A stretch of DNA of 64,000 bases from Amycolatopsis roodepoortensis (GTDB taxonomy: Bacteria > Actinomycetota > Actinomycetes > Mycobacteriales > Pseudonocardiaceae). A program made the position numbers and the translations under genes. Shown here piece after piece: positions 1 through 9,661 of this stretch; the first letter of the stretch is position 1; every line of letters begins with the position of its first letter. The notes below the pieces were generated by a model. That model was not told where the DNA came from. It was given only the letters and a program-made list of their open reading frames with translations, and did no database searches. The DNA lies in NCBI RefSeq assembly GCF_014873915.1, contig NZ_JADBEJ010000001.1, positions 248,001-312,000 of the forward strand, in the 5' to 3' direction.

Positions 1-1
1 C

Positions 2-892
2 GGCCAGGCGATCTTCGAAGGCCTCAAAGCGTACCGTCAGCCGGATGGCACGATCGCGGCGTTCCGCCCCGACGCGAACGCGATCCGCTTCCGTAACTCG
101 GCCGAGCGGCTCGCCATGCCGCAGCTGCCGGTGGAGACCTTCCTCGACTCCATCCGCGAGCTCATCGCGGTCGACAGCCGCTGGGTGCCGACGAAGCCGG
201 GCGAGTCGCTGTACCTGCGGCCGTTCATGATCTCCACCGAAGCCGGGCTCGGCGTCAACCGGCCCGCGAACGAGTACCTCTACGCGCTGATCGGCTCGCC
301 CGCCGGCTCGTACTTCTCCGGCGGCGTGAAGCCGGTGAGCGTCTGGCTCTCGACCGAGTACGTGCGCGCCGTCCCCGGCGGCACCGGCGAAGCGAAGTGC
401 GCGGGCAACTACGCGGCGTCCTTCGTCGCGCAGGCGCAGGCCGTGGAGAAGGGCTGCGACCAGGTCGTGTGGCTCGACGCGGTCGAACGGCGCTGGGTCG
501 AGGAAATGGGCGGGATGAACCTGTTCTTCGTCTTCGGCTCCGGTGACGAGGCCCGCGTCGTGACCCCGGAACTGACCGGTTCGCTGCTGCCTGGCGTGAC
601 CCGTAAGTCGCTGCTGGAACTGGCGAAGTCGTTCGGGCACAAGGTCGAGGAGCGGCGCGTCTCCACCGACGAGTGGGAGAAGGCGGCGGCTTCCGGCGAG
701 CTGACCGAGGTGTTCGCCTGCGGGACCGCGGCGGTCATCACACCGGTCGGGCACGTGAAGCACGCGGGCGGCGAGTTCTCCGTCGCGGGCGGGCAGCCCG
801 GCGAGCTGACGATGAAGCTGCGCGGCGCGCTGACCGGGATCCAGGAGGGCACCCGGCCCGCGCCGGAAGGCTGGATGTACCCGCTGGGCTGA
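2..892 (+). CDS. ilvE: Branched-chain amino acid aminotransferase (5' end outside window)
   Basis: PLP-dependent fold-type IV transaminase that catalyses the last step of Leu/Ile/Val synthesis and the first step of their breakdown, in the cytosol. The reading frame is already open at the left edge with [12 protein letters not shown], a conserved stretch of the family, so the true start lies before the window and about 296 residues are visible. The PLP lysine lies in [10 protein letters not shown], followed by [11 protein letters not shown] and, near the C-terminus, the cofactor-phosphate-binding ACGTAA stretch. The C-terminus (EGWMYPLG) is complete. It is the first gene of a block whose order matches M. 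tuberculosis Rv2210c onwards. A perfect palindrome begins 7 bp after the stop. Confidence 0.96.
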   Translation, partial: GQAIFEGLKAYRQPDGTIAAFRPDANAIRFRNSAERLAMPQLPVETFLDSIRELIAVDSRWVPTKPGESLYLRPFMISTEAGLGVNRPANEYLYALIGSPAGSYFSGGVKPVSVWLSTEYVRAVPGGTGEAKCAGNYAASFVAQAQAVEKGCDQVVWLDAVERRWVEEMGGMNLFFVFGSGDEARVVTPELTGSLLPGVTRKSLLELAKSFGHKVEERRVSTDEWEKAAASGELTEVFACGTAAVITPVGHVKHAGGEFSVAGGQPGELTMKLRGALTGIQEGTRPAPEGWMYPLG

Positions 893-898
893 CGCTCA

Positions 899-955
899 AG
901 TACGTGAAGGCCCCCTTCATTGCGCTAGACGCAATGAAGGGGGCCTTCACGTACT
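899..955. repeat. Palindromic repeat, GTGAAGGCC family (loop type ctaga)
   Basis: Perfect 26-bp inverted repeat with the 5-nt loop ctaga. The core is GTGAAGGCCCCCTTC. It lies between the convergent ilvE and cobT genes, so it could end transcripts from both sides, although no T-run follows. The copy at 42730-42783 has the same loop; other copies in the window have different inner stems. Confidence 0.9.
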
Positions 956-963
956 CCCCGCAT

Positions 964-2040
964 TCAGGAAGGAGGGGCCTCGATCAGCGGACCGCTGACG
1001 CCGGCCTGTTCGTGCGTGGCCATCTCCGCCAGCACCCGCGTCGCCATGAAGACCAGCGGCAGCGCCGCGACCGCGCCCGTCCCCTCGCCGAGGCGCACGT
1101 CCAGGTCCAGGATCGGGTCCAGGTCGAGGTGCTCCAGCGCCAGCGCGTGCGCGGGTTCGCCGCCACGCTGACCCGCCGCCCACCACTGCCGCGCGCCGGG
1201 GACGAGTTCCTCGGCGACCAGCGCGGCCGCGGAGGCGACCAGCCCGTCCAGGATCACCGGCGTCTTCCGGAGCGAGGCCTGCGCGAGGAAACCCGCCATC
1301 GCCGCGATGTCGGCGCCCGCGGCGGTGCGCAGCAGGGCGACCGGGTCGGCCAGCACGGTCCGCGCGCGCCGCAGCGCGTCCCGGACCGCCGCGGCCTTGC
1401 GCATCCAGGCGTTGTCGTCGATCCCCGAACCGCGGCCGACGACGGCCACCGGCTCACTGCCGGTCAGCGCCGCGACCAGCACCGAGGCGGGCGTGCTGTT
1501 GCCGATCCCGAGGTCGCCCGCGATGAGCAGGTCGGCCCCGCCGTCGACCTCGGCGTCGGCGATCGCCCGGCCCGCTCGGACGGCGGCACGCGCCTCCTCG
1601 TCGGTCAGCGCGTCCTCGACGTCGATCGAGCCGGACCCGCGCCGCACCTTGAACTCGCCGATCGACCGCGTCGCGGGGGCGTCGCTGTCGACGGCCATGT
1701 CGACGACCCGGACGCTCGCGCCCGCCGACGCCGCCAGGACGTTGATGGCCGCGCCGCCGGTCAGCATGCTGCCGACGAGTTGCGCGGTGACCTCACTCGG
1801 ATAGGCCGAGACGCCCTTCGCCGCGATGCCGTGATCCCCGGCGAACACCACGACCCGGGGCCGCGTGAACGGCCGCGGCGGCGACTGGCCCTGGCAGGCC
1901 GCGACCCATACGCCCAGTTCTTCGAGCCTGCCCAGCGAACCGGCCGGTTTGATCAATTTGGAGTGCAGGGCGATCGCCGCCGAGCGCGCGTGTTCGTCAG
2001 GCTGCTCGACTTCGGCGAACTCGAGGATTTCGTCGTTCAA
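964..2040 (-). CDS. cobT: Nicotinate-nucleotide--dimethylbenzimidazole phosphoribosyltransferase
   Basis: Makes alpha-ribazole phosphate from nicotinate mononucleotide and 5,6-dimethylbenzimidazole for the lower ligand of cobalamin. About 358 aa, the usual family length. Visible family stretches are [49 protein letters not shown] and, at the C-terminus, RLGEGTGA with the catalytic Glu. I chose the TTG at 2040, preceded by an AGGGG ribosome-binding sequence. The frame stays open far upstream, but that stretch is antisense to the next gene and shows no homology. It is divergent from the cytidylyltransferase (69 bp between starts). No other cobalamin genes are in the window. Confidence 0.94.
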   Translation of the reverse strand: MNDEILEFAEVEQPDEHARSAAIALHSKLIKPAGSLGRLEELGVWVAACQGQSPPRPFTRPRVVVFAGDHGIAAKGVSAYPSEVTAQLVGSMLTGGAAINVLAASAGASVRVVDMAVDSDAPATRSIGEFKVRRGSGSIDVEDALTDEEARAAVRAGRAIADAEVDGGADLLIAGDLGIGNSTPASVLVAALTGSEPVAVVGRGSGIDDNAWMRKAAAVRDALRRARTVLADPVALLRTAAGADIAAMAGFLAQASLRKTPVILDGLVASAAALVAEELVPGARQWWAAGQRGGEPAHALALEHLDLDPILDLDVRLGEGTGAVAALPLVFMATRVLAEMATHEQAGVSGPLIEAPPS

Positions 2041-2109
2041 CGCCCTGCCCCTTCGGATCGCTTCGGTGGCCGGGCCCAACCTACCCACCCGCCTGTGCAA
2101 GAGTTGCCT

Positions 2110-2802
2110 GTGGCTCAGACGAAGGCCGCCGGGGTGGTGCTCGCGAGCGGCGCGGGCACCCGGGTCGGCGCCAAGCTCAACAAGGTGTACCTGCCGGTGG
2201 CGGGCGAACGGATCGTCGCGTGGTCGCTCGCCGCCTTCGCCCGCGTGCCCGGGATCGACGTGCTCGTGCTGGTCATCCGGCCGCAGGACACCGAACTCGC
2301 GCAGGAGGTGCTCGCCGCGCATCCGGGCGAGGTCGAACTCGTCCACGGCGGCGCGACGCGCCAGGGCTCGGAGCTGAACGCCTTGCGCCACTTGGCTTCC
2401 CGCATCGAGAGCGGCGAGATCGACGCGGTACTGCTGCACGACGCGGCCCGTCCGCTCGTCACCCCGGAACTGATCGCGGACGTCCTCGCCGCCACGCGGC
2501 GCCACGGGGGAGCGGTACCCGGCGTCGCGGCCGACGACATCGTGCGGGTCGGCGGCGACACGGTTTCCGGCGCGCTGCCCGGGGCGATCAGGGTGCAGAC
2601 ACCGCAGGGTTTCCGCGCGGCCCCGTTGCTCGAAGCCTACGAAACGGCCGAGCGTGAGGGTTTCGTCGGCACGGACACGTCTTCGTGCATGGAAAGGTTC
2701 TCCGCGCTGCCGGTGCGGTGGGTTCCGGGCAGCGCGGAGAACCTCAAGATCACCTACCCGCACGACCTCGTTGTCGCCGAGCAGGTGATCGGCCGAGGTT
2801 AG
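2110..2802 (+). CDS. IspD/TarI-like nucleotidyltransferase
   Basis: 230-aa member of the IspD/TarI cytidylyltransferase family, which couples CTP to a sugar- or polyol-phosphate (methylerythritol phosphate for IspD, ribitol phosphate for TarI). Seen: the nucleotide-binding loop [20 protein letters not shown] with Arg and Lys in the expected places, [23 protein letters not shown], and the C-terminal [15 protein letters not shown]. The usual T-D-[DE]-A motif reads [10 protein letters not shown], so the substrate site is altered. The genomic partner ispF is not adjacent. It may be the true IspD or a paralogue with another substrate, so I give no symbol. The GTG start gives the normal length. Confidence 0.8.
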   Translation: MAQTKAAGVVLASGAGTRVGAKLNKVYLPVAGERIVAWSLAAFARVPGIDVLVLVIRPQDTELAQEVLAAHPGEVELVHGGATRQGSELNALRHLASRIESGEIDAVLLHDAARPLVTPELIADVLAATRRHGGAVPGVAADDIVRVGGDTVSGALPGAIRVQTPQGFRAAPLLEAYETAEREGFVGTDTSSCMERFSALPVRWVPGSAENLKITYPHDLVVAEQVIGRG

Positions 2803-3203
2803 GGATCTCCCTGGTCGGCCTTGGTCGGGATGGCGGGCAGAATCGTGACCGGCCTTCGTGCCTCCATCGGGATCACGCAGTCCGGATGTGGTTGCAGCAG
2901 CTGGATCGGCGCGGCGGCGTCGCCGGGCGCCGGGATGGTGAGCACGGCGCGCAGGGTCCAGTCGGCCGTGGAGTGGTACTGCCAAGAGACGAGCGCCGGG
3001 CGGAAGACGTCCGTGTCGGCAAGTGTGGTGACGCGGAAGGCGCTCGCCCGTTCTTCCCCGCGGAGGATGAGGACGTCGGCGCAGGTGTCCCATTGGAAGA
3101 CCGCGGCACAGACCTCCGGTTCCTCCCGGGGGCCGAAGATGTAGACGACCCACCTGCGTCTTCGAAGCTCTTCGAGCAGTTCGTCGATGCTCAGATGGTT
3201 CAT
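2799..3203 (-). CDS. Conserved hypothetical protein
   Basis: A 134-aa soluble protein of unknown function that I do not recognise. It begins [25 protein letters not shown] and is rich in aromatic and beta-type residues ([37 protein letters not shown]). There is no signal peptide, membrane segment or known catalytic motif. I chose the ATG at 3203 because a run of six G residues lies just upstream; a TTG at 3215 would add four residues. It overlaps the convergent cytidylyltransferase gene by 4 bp. Codon use is typical of the genome. A divergent GntR regulator lies about 170 bp away. Confidence 0.7.
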   Translation of the reverse strand: MNHLSIDELLEELRRRRWVVYIFGPREEPEVCAAVFQWDTCADVLILRGEERASAFRVTTLADTDVFRPALVSWQYHSTADWTLRAVLTIPAPGDAAAPIQLLQPHPDCVIPMEARRPVTILPAIPTKADQGDP

Positions 3204-3245
3204 CGAGCCCCCCAACGGGTTTCGGGAACTTCTCGGAGAGTAACA

Positions 3246-3338
3246 GGTGTACTAGAGCACCGTCCAGAATGTGTACTAGTACGTAATAATGGGGTGTGAG
3301 CAGGATCCTTGGTGCTCGCCCATTGGTGTGCTAGAACG
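3246..3338. promoter_or_regulatory. Candidate GntR operator sites
   Basis: Upstream of the GntR gene lies a perfect 10-bp palindrome gtactagtac (3273-3282), flanked by two related sequences: gtgtactagagcac (3247-3260) and gtgtgctagaac (3327-3338). The spaced copies and their position before a HutC-type regulator suggest autoregulation. A TAATAAT sequence follows the central palindrome at 3284-3290 and could be a -10 element. This is inferred from pattern only. Confidence 0.5.
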
Positions 3339-3373
3339 CTTGTGCGCACCGCGCGACCTTGTGAGGAGTCACC

Positions 3374-4123
3374 TTGCCCGCCGTCGATCGACCCGAACCG
3401 CCGTATCTCCAGATCGCGGGCAACATTCGCGACGACATCGTTTCGGGCAGGCTCAAGGAAGGCGACGCGGTCCCGTCCGCGCGTGAGATAGCCAGAAACT
3501 GGAACGTCGCGATGGCGACGGCGATGAAGGTGCTCTCGACGCTGCGCGCCGAAGGTCTGGTCCGCGCCGTACGCGGCGTCGGCACAGTGGTGCAGACCAG
3601 GACACTGCACCGCTCCGCGCACGATCGGACGATCTCGATCGCGCGAACCGGCAAGGTCTATCCGCCGGGCCACTACGCGAAAATCCGCGAAGCGGGCCTG
3701 CTGCCGGCGCCGGACAGGGTCGCGGGCGCGCTCGGAATCGATGAAGGCGCTCCGGTGATCCGGCGGCGCAGGACCACGTACGCGAGCGAAGGCCGGCCGG
3801 TGTCGACGTCGGTCTCGTGGTTCGACGGCGCTGTCGCGTCAAAGGCTCCGTTGCTCTTCGAACCGGTGCGGATCGTCGAAGGAACGGTCAAGTATGTGGC
3901 GGACCGGACAGGCCGGGTTCTGACCTCGACTCATTCTCAGCACGCCGCGGGGCTGGCGGGTGCCGAGGACGCGGCGGAACTCGGCGTGGCCGAAGGTTCG
4001 GCGATTCTGTTGAGTCGCAACAGGTTCATGTCCGCCGAGGGTGACGTACTCGAGTACGGCGAATCGGCGGCGTTGCCGGACCACTGGATTTTCTACGAAT
4101 ACAACATCGAGGACGGGGCATGA
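3374..4123 (+). CDS. GntR/HutC-family transcriptional regulator
   Basis: A 249-aa repressor-type protein. Residues about 8-75 form a GntR winged helix-turn-helix (PPYLQIAGNIRDDIVSGRLK, then VPSAREIARNWNVAMATAMK and AEGLVRAVRGVGTVV). Residues about 90-245 resemble the UTRA effector-binding domain of the HutC subfamily. The TTG start at 3374 follows a GAGGAG ribosome-binding site. Its TGA overlaps the ATG of purC (ATGA), so the two genes are co-transcribed and translationally coupled. Candidate operators lie in its own promoter. The effector is unknown; linkage to purC suggests a purine-pathway metabolite. Confidence 0.9.
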   Translation: MPAVDRPEPPYLQIAGNIRDDIVSGRLKEGDAVPSAREIARNWNVAMATAMKVLSTLRAEGLVRAVRGVGTVVQTRTLHRSAHDRTISIARTGKVYPPGHYAKIREAGLLPAPDRVAGALGIDEGAPVIRRRRTTYASEGRPVSTSVSWFDGAVASKAPLLFEPVRIVEGTVKYVADRTGRVLTSTHSQHAAGLAGAEDAAELGVAEGSAILLSRNRFMSAEGDVLEYGESAALPDHWIFYEYNIEDGA

Positions 4124-4971
4124 AGCACATTCACGCGGGTAAGGTCCGGGACCTTTACGAAATCGACGGCGACATTCTGCTCGTCGCGTCGGATCGCGTT
4201 TCGGTCTACGACGTCTCGCTGCCGACCCCGATCCCGGACAAGGGTGCGCTGCTGAACCAGCTTTCCGCCTGGTGGTTCGAAAAGATGGCCGACGTGGTGC
4301 CGAACCACGTCCTCTCCACGACGGACGTCCCCGCCGAATTCGCCGGCCGCGCCATGCGGTGCAAGCCGCTGAAGATGATCCAGGTCGAGTGCATCGCGCG
4401 TGGTTATCTCACCGGTCTCGGAATGCGTGAATACCGGCGCGACGGCAAGGTTTCCGGCGTCGAACTGCCCGCCGGTCTCGTCGAAGCGGACAAGCTGCCC
4501 GAGCCGATCTTCACGCCCACCACGAAGATCTCCGACACCGGCCACGACGAGTTCATGACCTTCGCCGACGTCGTGAACGAGATCGGCAAGGAGACCGCGG
4601 ATCGCCTCCGCGATCTGACGCTGGAGGTCTATACCAAGGGCGCGGAGCACGCGGCGAAGAACGGCATCATCATCGCCGACACCAAGATCGAATTCGGGTT
4701 CGACGCCGACGGTGTGCTGACGCTCGGGGACGAGGTGCTCACGTCGGACTCGTCGCGGTTCTGGCCCGCCGACGAGTACGAGCCCGGCCGCACGCAGCAC
4801 GCGTTCGACAAGCAGTTCGTCCGCGACTGGTCCACGACCACCGGCTGGGACAAGACGCCGCCCGGGCCGGCCATTCCGGACGAGATCGTCGAGGCGACCC
4901 GCAAGCGCTACACCGAGGTCTACGAAAGGATCACCGGGAAGACCTGGATTCCCGGTGGTGGTCATGCCTGA
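4120..4971 (+). CDS. purC: Phosphoribosylaminoimidazole-succinocarboxamide synthase
   Basis: SAICAR synthetase of de novo purine synthesis; joins aspartate to CAIR using ATP, in the cytosol. The 283-aa length is normal for the actinobacterial form. Diagnostic stretches: HAGKVRDLYEIDGDILLVASDRVSVYD at the N-terminus (key residues K9, R11, D12, S25, D26), IECIARGYLTG-like VECIARGYLTGLG, and IIIADTKIEFGF with LGDEVLTSDSSRFWP. The ATG overlaps the stop of the GntR gene by 4 bp, an unusual pairing because purC normally sits beside purD or purB. A small gene overlaps its 3' end. Confidence 0.96.
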   Translation: MKHIHAGKVRDLYEIDGDILLVASDRVSVYDVSLPTPIPDKGALLNQLSAWWFEKMADVVPNHVLSTTDVPAEFAGRAMRCKPLKMIQVECIARGYLTGLGMREYRRDGKVSGVELPAGLVEADKLPEPIFTPTTKISDTGHDEFMTFADVVNEIGKETADRLRDLTLEVYTKGAEHAAKNGIIIADTKIEFGFDADGVLTLGDEVLTSDSSRFWPADEYEPGRTQHAFDKQFVRDWSTTTGWDKTPPGPAIPDEIVEATRKRYTEVYERITGKTWIPGGGHA

Positions 4972-5191
4972 ACAGCAGGTCTACGACCCGTACCGGCTGA
5001 TCGACGACGTCGAGGGCCTGCTGATCCAGCGGGGTCACCGGCCGCAGCGGCTCGACGGCCGGACCGGTGACCGGGTCGCCGGCGCGAGCAGGTTGCTGCG
5101 GGGCTTGGGCATCGATCCCTTGCGTGCCCCCGGTGACGCCCTCGACCTCGACGGCCAGATCGCCTACCAGTCCCGGGTACACGGCGACTGA
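4964..5191 (+). CDS. Small hypothetical protein
   Basis: A 75-aa soluble, charged protein of unknown function (MPEQQVYDPYRLIDDVEGLL...). The ATG at 4964 overlaps the purC stop, so it is probably translated by coupling with purC. GTG codons at 4955 and 4958 are alternatives. GC-rich third positions fit real coding. No recognisable motif. It is followed 8 bp later by a long hairpin that would end the GntR-purC transcript. Confidence 0.6.
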   Translation: MPEQQVYDPYRLIDDVEGLLIQRGHRPQRLDGRTGDRVAGASRLLRGLGIDPLRAPGDALDLDGQIAYQSRVHGD

Positions 5192-5199
5192 CCTCTGTC

Positions 5200-5252
5200 G
5201 CAGTTAGTCGGCTAAATGCGGGAAAAGCGTCCGCATTTAGCCGACTGACTGC
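5200..5252. terminator. Long hairpin between convergent genes
   Basis: Two 22-nt arms with a single mismatch (gcagttagtcggctaaatgcgg and its near complement) around a 9-nt loop gaaaagcgt. It sits between the small gene after purC and the converging aldo/keto reductase, so it could terminate both. No T-tract. A short related sequence, CGCATTCAGAGGAC, occurs after ctaF (13240) and after bsaP (about 40892). Confidence 0.7.
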
Positions 5253-5262
5253 GTTCCGAGGA

Positions 5263-6252
5263 TCAGGGTGAGCGGGTCAGCGTCGGGTCGGTCTCGGTGA
5301 CGCCGTCGAGGGCCTCGTCGATCGCGGCGAGCAGATCCGCGTCCAGCTTCACGCCGGCCGCCTTCACGTTCTCGTGCACCTGCTCCGGCCGCGAAGCGCC
5401 GATGATCGCCGAGGCGACGTTCGGGTTCTGCAGCACCCACGCCACGGACAGCTGGGCCATCGTCAGGCCCGCCTTGTCCGCGATCGGCTGAAGCCGCTGG
5501 ACGCGCTCGAGGACGTCGTCGTTGAGGAAGCGGGCGACCATGTTGGCGCCGCCCTTCTCGTCGGTCGCGCGGGAGCCCTCGGGCAGCGGCTGACCGGGCT
5601 TGTACTTGCCGGTGAGCACGCCCTGCGCGATCGGCGACCAGACGATCTGGCTGAGCCCTTCACGTTCGGACGCCGGGATGACCTGCGCTTCGATGACCCG
5701 CCACAGCGCGTTGTACTGCGGCTGGTTCGAGATGAGGGGCACCTTGAGCTCGCGTGCGATCGCCGCGCCCTGGGTGATCTGCTCGGCGGTCCACTCGGAA
5801 ACGCCGACGTAGAGCACCTTGCCCTGGCGGACGAGGTCGGCGAAGGCGAGGAACGTCTCTTCGAGCGGGACGGTCCGGTCGAAGCGGTGCGCCTGGTAGA
5901 GGTCGACGTAGTCGGTGCCGAGCCGCTTCAGCGAAGCGTGCGCCGACTCCATGATGTGCTTGCGGCCGAGGCCCTGGTCGTTCGGACCCTTGGGGCCGGT
6001 CGGCCAGTAGACCTTGGTGAAGATCTCCAGGCTTTCGCGGCGCAGGCCCTTCAGGCCGCGGCCGAGTACCGATTCGGCGGCCGTGTTCGCGTAGACGTCG
6101 GCGGTGTCGAACGTGGTGATGCCCACGTCGAGCGCCGCCTTGATGCAGGCCTGGGCCTGGTCCTCTTCCACCTGGGACCCGTGGGTGAGCCAGTTGCCGT
6201 ACGAGATCTCACTGACATTGAGGCCGCTGCGGCCGAGTCGTCGAAACTCCAT
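5263..6252 (-). CDS. Aldo/keto reductase, Kv-beta-like subfamily
   Basis: A 329-aa NAD(P)H-dependent oxidoreductase with a TIM-barrel fold. The catalytic tetrad is present: D49 (TTFDTADVY), Y54, K80 (FTKVYW) and H122 (QAHRFD). The N-terminal MEFRRLGRSGLNVSEISYGNW and C-terminal ASAIIGASRPEQVHENV are typical of AKR6/YghZ-like enzymes, which reduce small aldehydes or act on the potassium-channel beta-subunit fold. The substrate cannot be told from sequence. The gene is monocistronic, between a hairpin and a DUF3043 gene. Confidence 0.92.
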   Translation of the reverse strand: MEFRRLGRSGLNVSEISYGNWLTHGSQVEEDQAQACIKAALDVGITTFDTADVYANTAAESVLGRGLKGLRRESLEIFTKVYWPTGPKGPNDQGLGRKHIMESAHASLKRLGTDYVDLYQAHRFDRTVPLEETFLAFADLVRQGKVLYVGVSEWTAEQITQGAAIARELKVPLISNQPQYNALWRVIEAQVIPASEREGLSQIVWSPIAQGVLTGKYKPGQPLPEGSRATDEKGGANMVARFLNDDVLERVQRLQPIADKAGLTMAQLSVAWVLQNPNVASAIIGASRPEQVHENVKAAGVKLDADLLAAIDEALDGVTETDPTLTRSP

Positions 6253-6307
6253 GGACGCGACTCTACCCCAGGCCGTTAGCCACGCTAACGACCCGGGTTT
6301 CCGCAGA

Positions 6308-6964
6308 TCAGACCTTGTCGCCGGGCTTCACGCGCGGCTTCGGGACCCGCAGCTTGCGGATCTGGCTCGCGCGGATGAAGGAGTACCAGCCGACGGACGT
6401 GCCCTTGATCGTCTCGTTCGGGAACTTCAGGCGGACCATCTTCGCGATCCGGCGCCCGCTGAGGAAGCCCTCGACGATCATGCCGAGCAGCATCACGGTG
6501 CACAGCAGCGTCGCGTACCGCTGGACCTCGGGGTACGGCAGGATCAGCGCGACGAACACGAGGATCGCCAGCGGCATGAACAGGCCGAGCAGGTTGCGCC
6601 GCGAGTCGACCAGGTCACGGATGTAGGCCTTGACCGGGCCGCGGTCACGGGGGAGCAGGTACTTGTCCTCGCCCGCCATCATCCGCTCACGGCGTTCCTT
6701 GGCGGCGTTGCGCTGCTTGAGCTTGTACTCCGGGTCGGCCTTCGCGGACTTCCGGAGCTCCTTGTTGCGCTTCATCGCCTCCCGCATGGTGGTCGGCGGG
6801 GGCGCCACCGGGCCGCGGCGCTTGGCCTCGGCCTCACGCCGCTTGGGCGTGGCCTTGCCCTTTCCGGGCGTGTACGACTTGGCCTGGACCTCGACGGCCT
6901 CGTCGCCGGGGGTCTCGGTGTCCGTCGTGGCGGAGTCTGTGGTGCTACGGCGCAGGAACCTCAC
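6308..6964 (-). CDS. DUF3043 membrane protein
   Basis: A 218-aa protein of the DUF3043 family found throughout actinobacteria (matches the Rv2206 position in M. tuberculosis). The first about 110 residues are highly charged and Lys/Arg-rich (GKGKATPKRREAEAKRR, MKRNKELRKSAK), presumably cytoplasmic. Then come two membrane segments, NLLGLFMPLAILVFVALILP and YATLLCTVMLLGMIVEGFL, and a basic C-terminal tail. Function unknown. It is divergent from erpA, as in the mycobacterial arrangement. Confidence 0.9.
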   Translation of the reverse strand: MRFLRRSTTDSATTDTETPGDEAVEVQAKSYTPGKGKATPKRREAEAKRRGPVAPPPTTMREAMKRNKELRKSAKADPEYKLKQRNAAKERRERMMAGEDKYLLPRDRGPVKAYIRDLVDSRRNLLGLFMPLAILVFVALILPYPEVQRYATLLCTVMLLGMIVEGFLSGRRIAKMVRLKFPNETIKGTSVGWYSFIRASQIRKLRVPKPRVKPGDKV

Positions 6965-7107
6965 CCCACCAGGGTAGTCGCGGGCGTCACGGTCCCACGC
7001 ACCAGGCCGAGCGATATGTCACCATGGTGGGGAACAGATCGGGACTCCGACGTGTTGGACCATGTGCAAGACGAGTACCCGCAGCGAGTTCGACCAGAGG
7101 GAGAACC

Positions 7108-7485
7108 ATGACGACCGCTGAGCAGGCAGCCGCAGCTCAGGCCGAAACCGCCGAGGAGACCCACGGCGTGACGTTGACCGACGCCGCCGCCAGCAAGGCG
7201 AAGGCCCTGCTCGAGCAGGAGGGCCGCGACGACATGCACCTGCGCATCGCCGTCCAGCCCGGTGGGTGCGCGGGCCTGCGCTACCAGCTGTTCTTCGACG
7301 AGCGCACGCTCGACGGTGACCTGTTCCGTGACTTCGACGGCCTCCGCGTCGCCGTCGACCGGATGAGCGCGCCGTACGTGTCCAGCGCCGTGATCGACTT
7401 CGTCGACTCGATCGAGAAGCAGGGCTTCACGATCGACAACCCCAACGCGACCGGAAGCTGCGCCTGCGGCGACAGCTTCCACTGA
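7108..7485 (+). CDS. erpA: A-type Fe-S cluster carrier (HesB/IscA/ErpA)
   Basis: A 125-aa A-type carrier that delivers Fe-S clusters to apo-proteins. The three ligand cysteines are present: one in GGCAGLRYQL and two in SCACGDSF at the C-terminus. The ATG at 7108 follows an AGAGGGAG ribosome-binding site; the open frame runs further up but lacks family similarity. The 20-residue Ala/Glu-rich N-terminal extension is typical of actinobacterial members. The position equals Rv2204c. A strong hairpin follows the stop. Confidence 0.95.
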   Translation: MTTAEQAAAAQAETAEETHGVTLTDAAASKAKALLEQEGRDDMHLRIAVQPGGCAGLRYQLFFDERTLDGDLFRDFDGLRVAVDRMSAPYVSSAVIDFVDSIEKQGFTIDNPNATGSCACGDSFH

Positions 7486-7498
7486 TCCGCGTCGAGGC

Positions 7499-7544
7499 AT
7501 GAAGAAGGGCCGCGAACCTCACCCAGGTCGCGGCCCTTCTTCAT
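7499..7544. terminator. Hairpin terminator after erpA
   Basis: Inverted repeat atgaagaagggccgcg...cgcggcccttcttcat with about 20-bp arms and a single extra base in the left arm. It lies between the convergent erpA and the 59-aa gene. Confidence 0.8.
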
Positions 7545-7572
7545 GCCTGCGGTTCTTGCCGCCGGAGCGGGA

Positions 7573-7752
7573 TCAGACGTAGGCGTCCAGATCGGCCACC
7601 TGGGCGTGGCACCGCTCGTCCACGGTCCAGGGGGGAGCGATCTGCCGGGGCAGGGGCAGGTTCTCGGCCTGGAGGGACGCCGGGATGCCGGCACAGTCGG
7701 CGATGAGTTCGCCGATCGATTCCGGTTCGAGGTGATACGTGGAAGTGGTCAC
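7573..7752 (-). CDS. Small hypothetical protein
   Basis: A 59-aa protein starting at GTG 7752 (MTTSTYHLEPESIGELIADCAGIPASL...), with high third-position GC. No domain recognised; two cysteines, no membrane segment. No clear ribosome-binding site; a TTG at 7761 is an alternative start. It is divergent from adoK and convergent with erpA. Confidence 0.5.
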   Translation of the reverse strand: MTTSTYHLEPESIGELIADCAGIPASLQAENLPLPRQIAPPWTVDERCHAQVADLDAYV

Positions 7753-7845
7753 GAACGACAAGCTAATGACTCGTGTCCGAGTAGGACACCACTACCAACC
7801 GGTAGTGTTGATGGCCGTGCCCGAAGCAACCCGTATGGGGCATGA

Positions 7846-8892
<1,047 letters not shown>

Positions 8893-8904
8893 GGCTGCGT
8901 TATA

Positions 8905-8959
8905 GCGCGTGAAGGCCCCCTTCCCTCGGCTCAGCCGAGGGAAGGGGGCCTTCACGCGC
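8905..8959. repeat. Palindromic repeat, GTGAAGGCC family (cggct/agccg type)
   Basis: Perfect 27-bp arms around one central base; core gcgcgtgaaggcccccttcc and inner stem ctcggct-c-agccgag. Near-identical copies occur at 23286-23338 and 36373-36427. The right arm contains the TGA stop (8952-8954, read on the minus strand) of the following hydrolase gene. Confidence 0.92.
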
Positions 8960-9605
8960 GATGGGTCAGGATGGCGGCGAGTTCGGCGGGGCGGGACAGC
9001 TGCGGACAGTGCCCGGCGTCGATCTCGATCGCGGTGACCCCGAGCCGTTCCCGGGCCGCTCGCCGCATCCAGTCCGGTTTCAAAGTGCGGTCCCGCGTGG
9101 GGACGATCACCGTCGACGGGATCTCAGGCGCGGCCCCGGCGGGATGCGTCGCGAGCACCGCGGGGTTGAACAGCCGCAGGCTCTCCAGCGCCGGCCGTTC
9201 GGTCTCGGGATCGCAGTCGTGGAAGAGGAATTCCGACGCCTTCGCGGGATCCGCCGCCGGGTCCACGCCGATCCAGTCGGGTTCGAGCACGTCCCGCGCC
9301 TCGTCGCGCAGGCTCCGGCCGCCGTCGAAGTCGGGGATGTAGGCGGCGACCCACACCATGGCCCGCGCGTCGAGCGCTTCGGCGATCGCGGGCAGCAGCA
9401 CTCCGGACCCGGAATGGGCGACGACGACCGGCCGTCCGCCGTCGTACTGCTCCCGCACGTGCTGCGCGTAGCCCTCGACCGGCAGCTCCACCGGGGTCAG
9501 CAGGTCCACGGCGATCGCGCGGTGCCCGGCGGCGGTGAGCAGCTTGGCCACGCGGTCCCAGCTCGCCGGGCTCTGCGTCGTGCCGTGCACGAGGACGAAG
9601 TCCAT
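8952..9605 (-). CDS. Alpha/beta hydrolase
   Basis: A 217-aa alpha/beta-hydrolase without signal peptide. It starts MDFVLVHGTTQSPASWDRVAKLL (oxyanion strand HG), has the nucleophile elbow VVVAHSGSGVLLP, the acid region IVPTRDRTL and the catalytic His in DAGHCPQLSRPAELA. Close to the esterase/haloperoxidase-like group. The ATG at 9605 follows GGAG. The last codons and the stop lie inside the palindromic repeat, so the repeat has shaped its C-terminus. Substrate unknown. Confidence 0.88.
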   Translation of the reverse strand: MDFVLVHGTTQSPASWDRVAKLLTAAGHRAIAVDLLTPVELPVEGYAQHVREQYDGGRPVVVAHSGSGVLLPAIAEALDARAMVWVAAYIPDFDGGRSLRDEARDVLEPDWIGVDPAADPAKASEFLFHDCDPETERPALESLRLFNPAVLATHPAGAAPEIPSTVIVPTRDRTLKPDWMRRAARERLGVTAIEIDAGHCPQLSRPAELAAILTHRA

Positions 9606-9661
9606 CGCTCCATGCTGGCCTCCACCGGGTGACCGGTGAAGGCCAGTGTCACGAGTCGTGA

